From assembly GCA_039024295.1 (NCBI GenBank), contig JBCDIQ010000056.1, positions 1 to 20,422 of the forward strand: 20,422 bases of DNA, given 5' to 3'. Below are positions 14,201-20,422 of this stretch, one piece after another. The first letter of the stretch is position 1, and every line of letters begins with the position of its first letter. The notes below the pieces were generated by a model. That model was not told the DNA's origin. It did not search any database and was given only the letters and a program-made list of their open reading frames with translations. Position numbers and translations under genes: made by a program. Origin of the DNA: JBCDIQ01 sp039024295 (GTDB lineage Bacteria; Bacteroidota; Bacteroidia; J057).

Positions 14201-14767
14201 CAAAATGGAGACATGGTGGTAAATCACCTGTACATGGCAGGCACTCCCAATGGAGGTTCTCCCTGGCCGTCTATAAAAACATGGGCCACGTTTGCCTCTT
14301 CATTGGTGCTCAATCATATTCCGGTAATTGGGTGGATATTTACAGGGCTAGGATTTGTTCTTGGAGCAGCGAATGCGTTGGATAAAGTCACCGAGGATAT
14401 GGCAACTGGCTCAGACCTGCTGGTCGACTTACAGGAGGGGTTTGATCCTCAGGTAAAATACACAGTTATAGCAGGAAATACCTCCGATATTCCCGATGAC
14501 TCTCCCCACAGAAGCATGATCACGAAGATTTTAGACAAAGTCGGTTTGGATGCTTTGCAACAATCTGAACTGGTAGATTTACTCTTTAAGCAACCCAATG
14601 ATATTGCTGCAAGCGTGGACAGCATCCTCAAAGTGGAAGAAAATCGCAGCCCTGCCCCAGAAAAGGTCGAGCTTCCTTCCAACCATTTCAACTATTTTGT
14701 TCCCAACGCTAAAGGGGGTGTTATGACGGAACTATTGGAAACCATCCGGGATTCAGGACATGCGTGA
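11219..14767 (+). CDS. Caspase-like protease fused to C-terminal alpha/beta hydrolase
   Basis: A 1182-aa multidomain protein. The start is the ATG at 11219; the GTG at 11153 only adds residues before 'MSQQKVYALLIAID', the first strand of the caspase fold. Residues 1-300 form a peptidase C14 (metacaspase-like) domain with the catalytic His85 in 'HFSGHGSR' and Cys156 in 'MDCCHAGSGS', followed by the p10-like 'GGVFTYALLDTL'. Residues about 520-680 look like an immunoglobulin-like beta domain ('RIKIKNTASRPYYVGLFLME'), of a type often found after bacterial caspases. Residues about 890-1182 are an alpha/beta hydrolase: 'LLLIHGF' (oxyanion His911), 'LTHSMGGL' (nucleophile Ser982), 'AGTPNGG', and candidate Asp1090 and His1156. 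A hydrophobic segment at 1023-1052 may be a lid or a membrane contact. There is no signal peptide, so it should act in the cytoplasm. It ends 5 bases before a convergent gene. Targets are unknown. Confidence 0.93.
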   Translation: MSQQKVYALLIAIDKYKGSVPPLNGCVRDSQDVETYLRSTVSDDQLHLRTLRDEEATKANIVEGFLGHLTQAGENDVVFVHFSGHGSRERAPQQFWFMEPDKMNETMVCVDSRQVINGKYHRDLADKEIGALIHKVTSPNPGEQEGPHMLMIMDCCHAGSGSRSTEQVTERTAPGDKGKTRKLENYVFFERQELRAEYQPIFDQPGQDAILPRGKHILMAGCQSFETAKELTIGGKTGGVFTYALLDTLKKSGGDISYRDLLQRASGFVKNRVNQQTPQLDVVGGADSSLTFLGGSAKSSQTYYNLSFDRRTRGWVIDAGAVNGIPFVPGDPTTLNVFDANANLEETEPFAVAEVVKVESSFSMVRFEGSNSVINPESVFKATLLNLPVAPTAVLFEAEKAENASQKAAVEALKQQLNIFENGKPCSFITEADEEHDPEYKVVAYTHQGVDKWRITRPDDERPLIKQLEGFTPETSTALIKQLIDISRWDRVAELENPATGIPPGAVKIELLGRDRDPNTGDWSPESPLTPDAGGTYRLEYEIYEVDTDGFALGTPEVRIKIKNTASRPYYVGLFLMESNFALSPITDDSQGKLLRPGEEVFAIGGESFTPEVAVELINLGLNEDTAYLKLMVSSTPFNTEIFKMEGFEYAQATREILSVSDHPLEFLVDKSGNTRALRPKKPRRLTDWRTERVSITSVHIDRSNSEDALAQSGVSLSSPAGVEVSLSSVPEATRSLGGNNPLVCPRVLTENPEMGHLIELIPGRGSAPAQTVLEVSTNASEVSAQSPLEITFGNEELKKGEAIMAIVSDGELFYPVGLTVAQEDTQGPKLAVEQLPENGTPSVYGTRGLGKTFKLVFQKIFSKHTDKITFDYPRLSVVEQKPNGKLAYPYDVAYVQHQVAGASRILLLIHGFTGEVQETFFDGNDDQLYTELKKSYDLILGFDYESFNTRIDRTAIDLEKMLEQVGLKGMHNKTLDILTHSMGGLISRVFIEGQNGDMVVNHLYMAGTPNGGSPWPSIKTWATFASSLVLNHIPVIGWIFTGLGFVLGAANALDKVTEDMATGSDLLVDLQEGFDPQVKYTVIAGNTSDIPDDSPHRSMITKILDKVGLDALQQSELVDLLFKQPNDIAASVDSILKVEENRSPAPEKVELPSNHFNYFVPNAKGGVMTELLETIRDSGHA

Positions 14768-14772
14768 GGAAA

Positions 14773-15927
14773 TTACCGAGTGAGCAATACCAGGATAAGC
14801 GGTAGGACAAAAAATACGACTACAACATATCCTACTCCATAAAGCCGATTTTCCTGCGAAAGTTGGCCGAGCTTTCTTGCTAGCCAAATGGGGATATTTC
14901 TGACCACCTTAAAGGGAGACATCAGAAAGACACCAATCAGGTTCGTAAGCACATGCGCAAGGGCTACTGCTAACGTTGTTCGGGGATTATCTGATATCAC
15001 AAAAATGGCCGCCAGAAAAGCAGTGGTAGTGGTGCCTACGTTGGCGCCCATCAAAAAAGGAAAGCACCTTTCAAGGGTCAGTTTTTTAGTGGCCACAAGC
15101 GGTACAATCAAGGAAGTCGTCACAGAACTTGATTGCACCAATACAGTACTGAGTAATCCAGACAAGATGGATTTGAATGGGCTTCCAAATACATATTTTT
15201 TCAGGTTCCGCCGGACCTGCCCGATGACTGTCTGGCGTAATATTCGGCTTAACCATTGTAAGGAACCAACCATGAGCATTACACTGACAAGTAAAACCAG
15301 CAAATATAACCCCTGCTCATAGCCTGGAATCGACATAAGGGATAACAGCCAGTGGGAAAAAGCTTGTAAGAAAAACAATAGCCCTCCCATTCCCTCATTG
15401 ATGGATCCAAGCAGAGGAATATGCTCAGCCAGATAGCTCGCTGACCCCGATAACAGGCCTCCGGCCAGCTCAAAGGGAACAATCACCAGTATGACCAGTA
15501 TATTGAAAAAATCGTGCAGGGTAGCTGCTGAAACTGCCCGCCCATACTCCTCCCGTTTGCCAATGTATCCCAGTGCAATCACGGTACTGGTGACAGAGGT
15601 GCCTACGTTAGCCCCCAATACCATCATAACTGCGTCGGGTAGCTCCAGTTGGCTTGCAGCTACTAAACCAACCATAATGGTGGTTGTAAAAGAAGAGCTT
15701 TGTACAATCGCAGTAGCAAGTATACCTATAAAAAGGTACAAAAATGGGCTGGTATCTGTACTTATAAGCCTGGAAACCAAGCTATTACCCATCAAACGGA
15801 GGCTATCCCCCATCAGGTCGAGGGAAAGTAAGAATAACAACAAGGCCAGACCAAGCTGAAAGAGCCTAAGAACCCTTCTTCCGAAGAGGTATTGCTTCGT
15901 GCTATGTAGCCCGTTACCTGGTTGCAA
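14773..15927 (-). CDS. Na/Pi cotransporter family protein (NptA/SLC34-like)
   Basis: A 384-aa integral membrane protein of about eight or nine segments. The two inverted repeats of the family are plain: 'QSSSFTTTIMVGL' with 'GANVGTSVTS' in the first half and 'QSSSVTTSLIVPL' with 'GANVGTTTTA' in the second. These QSSS motifs form the sodium and phosphate sites in SLC34 transporters. The C-terminal PhoU-like domain that many bacterial relatives carry is absent. The start is the TTG at 15927, the only usual start codon before the first membrane segment and after an upstream in-frame stop; the next Met (residue 39) would cut into that segment. No pho genes flank it. Confidence 0.93.
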   Translation of the reverse strand: MQPGNGLHSTKQYLFGRRVLRLFQLGLALLLFLLSLDLMGDSLRLMGNSLVSRLISTDTSPFLYLFIGILATAIVQSSSFTTTIMVGLVAASQLELPDAVMMVLGANVGTSVTSTVIALGYIGKREEYGRAVSAATLHDFFNILVILVIVPFELAGGLLSGSASYLAEHIPLLGSINEGMGGLLFFLQAFSHWLLSLMSIPGYEQGLYLLVLLVSVMLMVGSLQWLSRILRQTVIGQVRRNLKKYVFGSPFKSILSGLLSTVLVQSSSVTTSLIVPLVATKKLTLERCFPFLMGANVGTTTTAFLAAIFVISDNPRTTLAVALAHVLTNLIGVFLMSPFKVVRNIPIWLARKLGQLSQENRLYGVGYVVVVFFVLPLILVLLTR

Positions 15928-16043
15928 ATTACTTTTAGTTGGGATACCCGCGACAATACTGGCCGCTCATTTTTACAAGGGGCGAAATATAGGAAAGCCG
16001 GGCATCCCAAACGTTAACTCATTGTTAAATAATGAAATTACTC

Positions 16044-16061
16044 TTACTTCTTCCGAAGTAA
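16044..16061 (-). other. Small inverted repeat downstream of HMG-CoA reductase
   Basis: TTACTTC-4-GAAGTAA, a perfect 7-bp A/T-rich stem, lies 85 bases after the reductase stop. No T-tract follows on either strand, so it is a weak terminator candidate at best. The remaining spacer 15928-16145 shows no gene. Confidence 0.3.
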
Positions 16062-16145
16062 TGAAATAAAAATACCATCAAAGCGTAACGCCAGAAAGCA
16101 TTACCGATTGGTCAACATTACTGACATTTGGGTTACACAGCCATG

Positions 16146-17693
16146 CTAGCGGTTTCTTCCGTATTGCTCATGACTAGATACCCAGTCTGATGAAGAAATT
16201 GCCGAAGCCAAAGACAGCTCCCCTGCCAGGACTATTCCTGCCAATATTTCCGCGAACTTATGCACCTTCCCACGTCGATAACAATCCATGACCTCCAGGC
16301 TCTCCCGTTGAGTAGCCAGCCCGGTACCACCTCCATAAGTAGCCACAATAAGAGAGGGAATGGTAATGGAAATGTACAGGTCATCTTCCTCTGTCAATTC
16401 TGTGTACAAAATGGCAGCCGAAGACTCGGAAACATTCGCCACATCTTGCCCAGTAGCAATGAAAACGGCAGTAATGCCATTGGCAGAGTGGGCACCATTG
16501 TTGTTGGCACCAGATAGGATGGTTCCTACGTTCGTCACCTGGGAATGGTAAGCGAGGGTTTTGGTATCTACCCGCATCAGGTTATTGAGTACTTCTCGTT
16601 TGATGGTAGCTTCAGCTACGACACGCTTCCCACGGGTGTGCATGACATTCACCTGAGAAGCTTTCTTGTCGGTCGCAAGGTTGGACTCCAAATAGAAGTG
16701 CTTGAAAGGGTAGTCCTTATAGTGATCCAGAATCCAACTACAAGCTGCAAAAGTTGCTCGCCCCACCATGTTTTGCCCCGCCGCGTCTCCGGTGGTATAG
16801 TTAAAACGGAGGTAAGCGAATTTGCTGGCAAGGTAACAATCAATATAAGATAGCTTTCCGACGCTTGTTGTCGCTTCTGCTTGCTCAGCAATTTCAGCGG
16901 TGTGGGCTTTGACCCATTTAGAAAACTCACGCGCTGACCGGGCATCTTCCATAACAAATACGGGTGCCCGTTGCATCGCATCGTCAAGAACGGTACACTT
17001 TGTACCTCCACTGGCATTGAGCACTTTAACTCCCCGGTTGTAGGAGGCGATCAGGGTTCCTTCAGTGGTGGCCATAGGCACCACAAAGTCTCCTTGTGCA
17101 TGTTCACCATGAATGGTAATGGGACCGGCAAATCCAATGGGTATCTGGGCAACTCCAGTGAAGTGCTCACAATTGCCCTGGGTAATATGGGGATCAAATG
17201 AATAATGAGGGATGTGCTCTAGCTTTTTACCCGTGTATTCTTCGATAAATCCCTGCCGCCTTTTAATGGCAGATTCCGAATAATCGTCATGAGGGTCCCT
17301 CGGAATCGCAATTCGATTCACATCCTCAGTAACAATGGTATCTTCAACCTTTAGCTTAAGCGTGCCAAATGGCTTTGCCTCGAATTCCAGATGAATGCTG
17401 TATTTACCTTCCGGTAAGTGCTCCCGTTCCAAGTGCAGGTCCACGATGGCACGTAGCGGAAAGTCTATAGGACTTCTTGAATCCAGTTCCTTTGCCGCAA
17501 GCTTTCGTTCACCATTGATCAAAAGTGAAATATGGTCCAAGGGTAATTCTTCCTTGCCAACTTTCAGGCGACTTATTTTTACCAGTTGAGCATCGCTCAG
17601 CCTGTTTTTCAAGGAGAATTTTACGCCTCCATTTTCATTTTTCAGGCTACCAAAGGTGTAGAGCTGTTTTAACAGCAAACTTGGGACAAACAT
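16146..17693 (-). CDS. Hydroxymethylglutaryl-CoA reductase with N-terminal extension
   Basis: This enzyme reduces HMG-CoA to mevalonate, the committed step of the mevalonate route to isoprenoids. Catalytic residues can be placed: Glu211 in 'MATTEGTL', Lys343 in 'NLATDKKAS', Asp417 in 'ATGQDVAN', and His508 in 'SHEQYGRNR' near the C-terminus. The nucleotide site is 'TGDAAGQNM', and 'GGGTGLATQ' is present. These patterns follow the class I (eukaryotic and archaeal-type) enzymes. No membrane segments are seen, so it is soluble. At 515 aa it has about 125 residues before the core that look beta-rich and unrelated to the known N-domain. No other mevalonate gene is in the window. The ATG at 17693 is the first in frame and has a palindrome 7 bases upstream. 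Confidence 0.94.
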   Translation of the reverse strand: MFVPSLLLKQLYTFGSLKNENGGVKFSLKNRLSDAQLVKISRLKVGKEELPLDHISLLINGERKLAAKELDSRSPIDFPLRAIVDLHLEREHLPEGKYSIHLEFEAKPFGTLKLKVEDTIVTEDVNRIAIPRDPHDDYSESAIKRRQGFIEEYTGKKLEHIPHYSFDPHITQGNCEHFTGVAQIPIGFAGPITIHGEHAQGDFVVPMATTEGTLIASYNRGVKVLNASGGTKCTVLDDAMQRAPVFVMEDARSAREFSKWVKAHTAEIAEQAEATTSVGKLSYIDCYLASKFAYLRFNYTTGDAAGQNMVGRATFAACSWILDHYKDYPFKHFYLESNLATDKKASQVNVMHTRGKRVVAEATIKREVLNNLMRVDTKTLAYHSQVTNVGTILSGANNNGAHSANGITAVFIATGQDVANVSESSAAILYTELTEEDDLYISITIPSLIVATYGGGTGLATQRESLEVMDCYRRGKVHKFAEILAGIVLAGELSLASAISSSDWVSSHEQYGRNR

Positions 17694-17700
17694 AGGCTAG

Positions 17701-17726
17701 TTTTTGGGATCAAATGATCACAAAAA
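17701..17726. promoter_or_regulatory. 26-bp imperfect palindrome just upstream of HMG-CoA reductase
   Basis: The arms TTTTTG-g-GATCA and TGATC-a-CAAAAA flank two bases, with one mismatched position per arm. It lies 7 bases before the reductase start. The core TGTGATCA..TGATCCCA (minus strand) recalls Crp/Fnr-family half-sites, but the spacing is two bases wider than the Crp consensus. A loop of two is too short for an RNA hairpin, so a DNA operator is more likely. Confidence 0.45.
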
Positions 17727-17778
17727 TTACACAGCCTTATCCAGACATGCTAATGGTTTGATGAATTTTCCTAGAGCT

Positions 17779-18228
17779 TCAAGCAGTTTTTATTCCCTGG
17801 GAAGGAGGAAGGGGTTGCCCGTTCAATCTTTTTGCAAATCTATACACTGCGAACTGGGCTTTTTCTTCGATTTCTATTTTATCCATTATCCTATTTATCA
17901 AAAATATTCCCATACCACCTTTGGCTCTTCTTCGTATGATGTCTTCTATTTCGCGTGGGCGGTATTCATTCATGGGGAACGCTTTTCCAGAGTCTCTTAT
18001 TTCTACATAAACTGTGGAGGTGTCTCGGTACAATTCAACCTCAATAACCGAACAGTTATCACATTGGTGAGAATGAATCATACAGTTGGCACAGGCCTCA
18101 TCTACCGCCAAAACAATCTGATGGGCAGTTTTTTCTGCCACAGCCATTGCTTCAAGCTGCTCTTTTACAAAGTGCCGAATAGCACTTAGGTTAGCTTTCG
18201 TACATGTGACCTGGATACTCGGTTTCAT
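17779..18228 (-). CDS. RsbW/SpoIIAB-like HATPase serine kinase (anti-sigma-type)
   Basis: A 149-aa single-domain GHKL kinase. The N box is 'DEACANCMIH' with Glu44 and Asn48, the G1 box 'IRDSGKAF', and the G2 box 'GGMGIFLI'. By family knowledge such proteins phosphorylate a STAS antagonist and release or hold a partner, often a sigma factor, depending on which is bound. The ATG overlaps the stop of the STAS gene by four bases (ATGA), a strong sign of translational coupling. No sigma factor gene is in the window. Four Cys residues occur around the N box (Cys46, 49 and later 'QCDNC'), which is unusual for the family. Confidence 0.93.
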   Translation of the reverse strand: MKPSIQVTCTKANLSAIRHFVKEQLEAMAVAEKTAHQIVLAVDEACANCMIHSHQCDNCSVIEVELYRDTSTVYVEIRDSGKAFPMNEYRPREIEDIIRRRAKGGMGIFLINRIMDKIEIEEKAQFAVYRFAKRLNGQPLPPSQGIKTA

Positions 18229-18566
18229 GAGGTGGCAAAAAGATTGGGGACATCACTGCTGGACGGAAAGATTTCCACGATTTGATCGAGCCCCAAAAGT
18301 TGAAATACATCTTGTACATTTTGAGAAAGCCCGCTAAACACGATCTTTCCCTCTTTTTGTTCAATTTCTTCCAAATGCGAGATAAATACCCCTAAGCCTG
18401 CACTGGAAATGTATTGTAACTCGCTGCCATCAATGTGAAAATTGACGACTCCACTGTTTAATTGTCTCTCCATACACTCATCCATCTCAATTGAGGAGTT
18501 TGCATCTAAATCTCCCACAGGAATAAGCGTAACAAAAGATTCTCCTTCTATTTCCTTGATTTTCAT
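18225..18566 (-). CDS. STAS domain anti-sigma factor antagonist (RsbV/SpoIIAA-like)
   Basis: A 113-aa protein made of one STAS domain. 'LQYISSAGLGVFISHL' is the phosphorylation helix; by alignment with RsbV ('MDSTGLG') Ser55 is the expected phospho-site. The first strand 'FVTLIPVGDLDANSS' is typical. It should cycle between phosphorylated (by the HATPase gene next to it) and dephosphorylated (by the SpoIIE-type phosphatase upstream). It sits 62 bases after the phosphatase gene and overlaps the kinase gene, so the three probably form an operon. Confidence 0.94.
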   Translation of the reverse strand: MKIKEIEGESFVTLIPVGDLDANSSIEMDECMERQLNSGVVNFHIDGSELQYISSAGLGVFISHLEEIEQKEGKIVFSGLSQNVQDVFQLLGLDQIVEIFPSSSDVPNLFATS

Positions 18567-18628
18567 AGGTTCTGTAGGGTGGTACGCAATTAGGTATATA
18601 TAGGTTATCTAATGAGTCAAAAGAAATC

Positions 18629-20407
18629 TTACAAGATCCTGATCACCAATAAGGTATAATCATCGTCCAGGGTTTGGTGAGAAAATTTTTGAGCCTCATC
18701 AATCAATAACTTTGCAAGGGCTGAAGAGGTTTGTTGCCTATTGGCATTTACCAACGCTTCCAGGCGATGTTGACCGAACTCTTCTCCTTCAGGGTTCCTC
18801 GCTTCGATTAGCCCATCAGTAAACAAGACCAGAAAATCCCCTTTTACAAGCTTCAGCCGTTCGATCGGGATAGGCTTACGTGCATATTTACCCTTGGGAA
18901 CGATGCCCAAGCCCAGTGTTCCTTTTCTCAGAGATTGGACCCGGTCGGCGTCTGCCTGGTAATACAGTGCAGGACAATGCCCAGCACGGACCATCTCCAT
19001 TTCCTGTTTCTCCAAGTCGATATCCAGGTAGGTCAATGTCATGAAAAAGCCACGTTCAAAGCATTCATACAAGGCTTGGTTGGCATGGCAGATAAACTCG
19101 TCCGGTTCCAGGTCTGTAAGGCTCAGGGCATGAAACATTCCTTTTACCTCTGCCATGTAGAAAGCGGCGGTGGTTCCCTTACCGGAAACATCTCCAATCG
19201 CTACCCGAAATCGGCCGTTCCCCTGGTCAAGAATATCAAAATAGTCCCCGCCAACTTCATCTGCAGCTTCATTCAGTGCCACAAACTCAATCCGATCGGA
19301 GACCGGGAGCTTCTGAGGCAGCAATTGTCCCTGAATATGTTTCGCAATCTTTAATTCTTCTCGATATCGTTCCAGCTCAATGGCGTCCTTTATGCGACGG
19401 GCATTGGTGATGGCCGCTCCTGCCTGCTCACCATAGTTGACCAGGGAATTTACCGTAACATCTTCAAATGAATTGCTAATCTCTTTCACGATATACACCA
19501 ACCCATGAACCTTATCGGGCGAGGTAATGGGTACAGCAAGCAAACTTTTGTATCGGCTATTGGCTGCCCGGAAAGTACGGTGCTTCTTCAGATTTTTAAC
19601 TAACAGGTACTGGCCCTCTCGCTTGATATGACGAGGGATGTCATATGCCTCAGCCAAACGGGCAATTTCCTCCTCCACAATTCCTTTCCGGAGCTCTACC
19701 TTGGAATTGTTGTCCTCATCAAAAATTTCAATCCAGCCAGAATGTGCATTTGAAGATAAAATGCTGGCCTCAAGTAAGGCATTCAGGATATCAGAAAAAT
19801 CCAGGTTGGACTGGATCGCTTGGTTGATTCGGTTAAACGAGGCGATCTCAGAGCTTCTTTTCTCAAAAATGGAGGCAGTCGGCAGGTTAAAAAATAAGAC
19901 CAGGATTGAGAACCCACTGTAGGTAAGGGTAAAAATGGCGATAAAGTACACCACATTAAGTGACAAGTGAACGTCAAAAAAGAGGCGTGCCCTTTCCGTT
20001 AGCTGGAGCTCATCTGGCAATTTTCCAAGAGCTGTGAGGTAGGTGGAGGAGACAATAATCAGCAAAACAAACAGGCCAAGTGCCCGTAGTTTCTGCTGAA
20101 AGTTCAGGTAAGCGGTCCAGCTTACATTGCTGGAGAGATACAGGAATAAAGCAAATGAGAAGACAAAAAAGGTGGTGGTTCCCCAAGAAGGGATCTGAAA
20201 CAAGGAGGGGCTCATGCCACTCAGCAGGGCAAGAGCTAATACAATCCAGAAGGCATTCCAACTGCTAATTTTCCTCCGTGTTTTTTGATACAGGATGAAC
20301 CGCTTGTAGATAAAGACAGCTGACAAAAAGAAGATCGTAAGGGCAAAAATCCCCAAGGTATAGAACAGCGGCCCGAGAAGAGTCGTCAGCAGGGTGGTAC
20401 GCTCCAT
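18629..20407 (-). CDS. Membrane-bound GAF-SpoIIE (PP2C) serine phosphatase
   Basis: A protein of about 592 aa from the ATG at 20407; the frame stays open to the window edge, so a longer N-terminus is possible. Residues 1-178 hold about five hydrophobic segments (near 12-33, 53-70, 78-97, 111-128 and 150-176). Residues about 195-340 form a GAF-like sensor domain, then a short helical linker leads to the SpoIIE/RsbU phosphatase (370-592) with 'EVGGDYFDIL', 'GDVSGKGTTAAF', 'RAGHCPALYY', 'LFTDGLIEARN' and 'DDDYTLLVI'. The Asp residues in these motifs bind Mn or Mg. Its expected substrate is the phospho-STAS protein encoded next. The membrane part may sense an envelope signal and the GAF domain a small molecule. 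The three genes form a complete partner-switching module. Confidence 0.93.
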   Translation of the reverse strand: MERTTLLTTLLGPLFYTLGIFALTIFFLSAVFIYKRFILYQKTRRKISSWNAFWIVLALALLSGMSPSLFQIPSWGTTTFFVFSFALFLYLSSNVSWTAYLNFQQKLRALGLFVLLIIVSSTYLTALGKLPDELQLTERARLFFDVHLSLNVVYFIAIFTLTYSGFSILVLFFNLPTASIFEKRSSEIASFNRINQAIQSNLDFSDILNALLEASILSSNAHSGWIEIFDEDNNSKVELRKGIVEEEIARLAEAYDIPRHIKREGQYLLVKNLKKHRTFRAANSRYKSLLAVPITSPDKVHGLVYIVKEISNSFEDVTVNSLVNYGEQAGAAITNARRIKDAIELERYREELKIAKHIQGQLLPQKLPVSDRIEFVALNEAADEVGGDYFDILDQGNGRFRVAIGDVSGKGTTAAFYMAEVKGMFHALSLTDLEPDEFICHANQALYECFERGFFMTLTYLDIDLEKQEMEMVRAGHCPALYYQADADRVQSLRKGTLGLGIVPKGKYARKPIPIERLKLVKGDFLVLFTDGLIEARNPEGEEFGQHRLEALVNANRQQTSSALAKLLIDEAQKFSHQTLDDDYTLLVIRIL

Positions 20408-20422
20408 CAACAGGCGGTTTAC

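Noticed and set aside
14888..15322. 144-codon plus-strand frame inside the Na/Pi transporter gene
   Set aside because: It is a shadow of the transporter's repeats; the minus-strand protein has clear family motifs.

Overview
The window looks like a chromosomal segment of a Bacteroidota bacterium, probably of the Cytophagales. The supporting features are an S46 dipeptidyl-peptidase, a glycine-rich RRM protein, several candidate TTTG/TAnnTTTG-type promoters, few Shine-Dalgarno sites, a class I-like HMG-CoA reductase (mevalonate pathway), and a Na/Pi cotransporter of the QSSS-repeat type. No insertion sequence, integrase or CRISPR array is visible.

Layout. 1-2056 (+): the 3' part of an M16 zinc-protease-like gene that enters from the left edge. 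2079-3454 (-): an anchored beta-rich protein of unknown function and a TrpF-like barrel that lacks the catalytic cysteine. 3550-6442 (-): a cluster that appears to be translation and RNA themed. Read along the minus strand it runs: candidate promoter, tRNA-Phe(GAA), tRNA-Gln(TTG), a degenerate tRNA-sized unit, tRNA-Cys(GCA), tRNA-His(GTG), a 31-aa hydrophobic mini-ORF, a 59-aa ORF resembling the C-terminal fold of ribosomal protein L7/L12, a GNAT acetyltransferase and the RNA ligase RtcB. 6663-7430: a small minus-strand gene with its own terminator, divergent from a low-molecular-weight phosphatase-like gene. 7571-10544 (-): S46 peptidase and a ComF-family phosphoribosyltransferase. 10661-11044 (+): RRM/RGG protein with a strong terminator. 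11219-14767 (+): a large caspase-alpha/beta-hydrolase fusion. 14773-15927 (-): Na/Pi cotransporter. 16146-17693 (-): HMG-CoA reductase with an extra N-terminal domain. 17779-20407 (-): a partner-switching operon made of a SpoIIE-type phosphatase, a STAS antagonist and a HATPase kinase.

How the genes may work together. The clearest functional unit is the partner-switching operon: a membrane PP2C phosphatase would dephosphorylate the STAS protein, which then binds the HATPase kinase. The most unusual unit is the compact tRNA array with structural oddities, followed on the same strand by an L12-like mini-protein, a RimJ/RimL-type acetyltransferase and an RNA ligase that can rejoin cleaved tRNAs. 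That these form one system is an inference from order and strand only, and a strong hairpin before the acetyltransferase may split the transcript. The caspase-hydrolase fusion is the second candidate for unusual biology, possibly proteolysis coupled to lipid or ester hydrolysis.
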